DNA of 7,663 nucleotides from an uncultured Carnobacteriaceae bacterium (lineage in GTDB: Bacteria > Bacillota > Bacilli > Lactobacillales > Aerococcaceae). Of the stretch, positions 6,150 through 7,663 are shown one piece after another. Position numbers and translations under genes: made by a program. The notes under the pieces were generated by a model. It searched no databases. It was not told the origin of the DNA and worked only from the letters and a program-made list of their open reading frames with translations. Numbering within the stretch: the stretch's first letter is position 1; every line of letters begins with the position of its first letter. The stretch spans positions 1 to 7,663 of the forward strand of contig CALHVK010000138.1 of the NCBI GenBank assembly GCA_938039195.1. Reading direction: 5' to 3'.

Positions 6150-7610
6150 ATGGGAGTTTTTAGTTCGATTCTTTTTATCATTATTTTCTTGAATACGACT
6201 GCCGCTGTGATAACGGTTTTCCGTGAGCCTCGTGAAATAGCAGCAACTTGGGGATGGCTTATTGTCCTTGTGATGCTTCCAGTTATCGGATTTATCATTT
6301 ACTTCTTCTTTGGTCGTCGCATCCGTAAAAAACGCATCTTTAATTTACGTGCGCAAGAAACAGTGGGGTTGCAAGAACTCGTAGAGCAACAACAGCGTGA
6401 ACTTGAGTATAAGAAGGAACAAATGGGTCCTGCGAAGTTTCGTTTTAAGAGTACGCATCACGAAGACTTAGCCTCTTTCTTCCTTGAAGCCGATGATGCG
6501 ATTATTACTGACAATAATGATGTAGAGATATTTGTAGATGGGAAAGAAAAGTTTGACCGTCTAAAAGAAGATATTAAGAGTGCAAAGCACCACATTCATA
6601 TTTTGTATTACATTTTTAACCAGGATGAAATTGGCGAAGAAATTATGGAACTATTGATTGAAAAAGCGCAAGAAGGCGTTGAAGTTCTTGTGATTTATGA
6701 TGCCTTAGGTTCTCGTAAGACGCGCAATGCTTTCTGGAATAGATTGCATGACGCTGGTGGCCAGTCTGTTGCCTTCTTCGGGTACACATTAGGATTTATC
6801 AACTGGCGTATCAACTACCGTAACCACCGTAAGATTGTTGTTATTGATGGTAAAGTTGGCTATGTTGGTGGGTTTAATATTGGAGACGAATACTTAGGAA
6901 AAGGACCACTGGGCGCTTGGCGTGATACTCATCTCCGCATTCTTGGAGATGCTGTTTACTCATTACAATCTCGTTTCTTAGTCGATTGGAATGCGGCGGT
7001 AAAAGAGGATAAACGACGAGAGTTTATCCCAGAGTATTTCCCATTAATCGAATCTGAAGGCGAGAATACCATTCAAATCGTATCGACAGGTCCGGATAGT
7101 GATGTACAAAATATTAAACTTGGTCTGATTAAGATGATTTTAATGGCGAAGAAATCGGTTTGGCTTCAAACACCGTATTTTATTCCGGATGAAAGTGTGC
7201 AAGAAGCATTAATCATTGCGGCGATGTCAGGAGTAGATGTACGCATCATGATTCCATGTAAACCGGATCATCCTGTTGTATATCGTGCGACCGAATACTA
7301 TGCAAGCCAACTATTGAAATCAGGCGTGAAAATATACGTGTATCAAAAAGGATTTCTTCATGCAAAGTCAATGGTTATTGATGGCGAAATCGCAACCGTT
7401 GGAACATCAAACTTCGATATGAGAAGTTTCCGATTGAACTTCGAAGTCAATGCCTTCGTTTATAACGAACAGTTCGCTAAACAAGTCGAAGAAGAATTTA
7501 TAAATGACTTGAGAAACTGTACGGTTGCTAACGAAAAATACTTCGAAAAACAAGACCGCTGGAAGAGATTTAAACAGAAATTCGCAAGACTGTTTGCTCC
7601 GATTTTGTAG
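6150..7610 (+). CDS. cls: Cardiolipin synthase (phospholipase D superfamily)
   Basis: Membrane enzyme that joins two phosphatidylglycerol molecules into cardiolipin, releasing glycerol. From ATG 6150 the product is 486 residues, the normal length for bacterial ClsA-type enzymes. Two N-terminal membrane segments (about 3-23 and 33-54) carry the nuclease-like PLDNc_N region and end in the basic stretch GRRIRKKR. Two HKD catalytic motifs follow: NHRKIVVIDGKVGYVGGFN (His226, Lys228, Asp233) and LHAKSMVIDGEIATVGTSN (His404, Lys406, Asp411). The conserved TPYFIPDE lies between them, and the C-terminus is basic, suited to anionic membranes. Both active sites look intact. A terminator sits directly upstream and I see no convincing promoter in the short remaining gap, so expression may depend on read-through or on a promoter inside the preceding gene. 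The stop is TAG, unlike the TAA of the other four genes. Whether it is the only cls in the genome is unknown. Confidence 0.95.
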   Translation: MGVFSSILFIIIFLNTTAAVITVFREPREIAATWGWLIVLVMLPVIGFIIYFFFGRRIRKKRIFNLRAQETVGLQELVEQQQRELEYKKEQMGPAKFRFKSTHHEDLASFFLEADDAIITDNNDVEIFVDGKEKFDRLKEDIKSAKHHIHILYYIFNQDEIGEEIMELLIEKAQEGVEVLVIYDALGSRKTRNAFWNRLHDAGGQSVAFFGYTLGFINWRINYRNHRKIVVIDGKVGYVGGFNIGDEYLGKGPLGAWRDTHLRILGDAVYSLQSRFLVDWNAAVKEDKRREFIPEYFPLIESEGENTIQIVSTGPDSDVQNIKLGLIKMILMAKKSVWLQTPYFIPDESVQEALIIAAMSGVDVRIMIPCKPDHPVVYRATEYYASQLLKSGVKIYVYQKGFLHAKSMVIDGEIATVGTSNFDMRSFRLNFEVNAFVYNEQFAKQVEEEFINDLRNCTVANEKYFEKQDRWKRFKQKFARLFAPIL

Positions 7611-7663
7611 GATACGAGAAAAGGCGCTTAGAAACGAATCACTGGAGACAAATAACGCAAAGG
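7611..7663. other. Short region after cls, no recognised feature
   Basis: This stretch contains no hairpin followed by a T-run and no visible start codon with a good ribosome binding site. GGAGA and the terminal AAAGG could belong to the translation start of a gene beyond the window, so cls may be followed by a co-transcribed gene. Confidence 0.3.

Overview
The window is AT-rich DNA from a low-GC Gram-positive bacterium, most likely a member of the Lactobacillales. The signs are AGGAG-type ribosome binding sites, RNase J2 as a degenerate RNase J paralogue, and a ThiT-type ECF S-component. The sucrose phosphorylase closely resembles streptococcal GtfA as I remember it. A Granulicatella- or Carnobacteriaceae-like host would fit, but genus cannot be settled by reading alone. 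All five genes lie on the + strand, and I saw no mobile element, CRISPR array, tRNA or rRNA.

Layout. (1) Bases 1-1232 hold the 3' part of a sucrose phosphorylase gene whose 5' end is outside the window, closed by a long perfect-looking intrinsic terminator (1262-1311). (2) A 250-base gap carries a probable extended -10 promoter with a 13-bp palindrome at its -35 position. It also carries a large imperfect hairpin (1370-1456) in the presumed 5' UTR of pnp. (3) pnp (1483-3594) encodes polynucleotide phosphorylase and has its own terminator. (4) A second probable promoter precedes rnjB (3784-5457, RNase J2), followed 20 bases later by a ThiT-like membrane protein gene (5478-6083) and a terminator. 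(5) A cardiolipin synthase gene of the two-HKD phospholipase D type (6150-7610) follows only about 20 bases after that terminator. The last 53 bases hold no recognisable gene.

How the genes fit together. pnp and rnjB both belong to RNA decay: PNPase degrades RNA 3' to 5', and RNase J2 is the partner of RNase J1, which degrades 5' to 3'. They are separated by a terminator and have similar -10 regions. The flanking genes serve sugar metabolism, vitamin (or related) uptake and membrane lipid synthesis, so most of the window is housekeeping. The observations most worth following are the structured pnp leader, which resembles an RNase III-type autoregulatory target; the loss of expected ligand-binding residues in the ThiT-like protein; the degraded metal site of RNase J2; and the terminator placed directly before cls.
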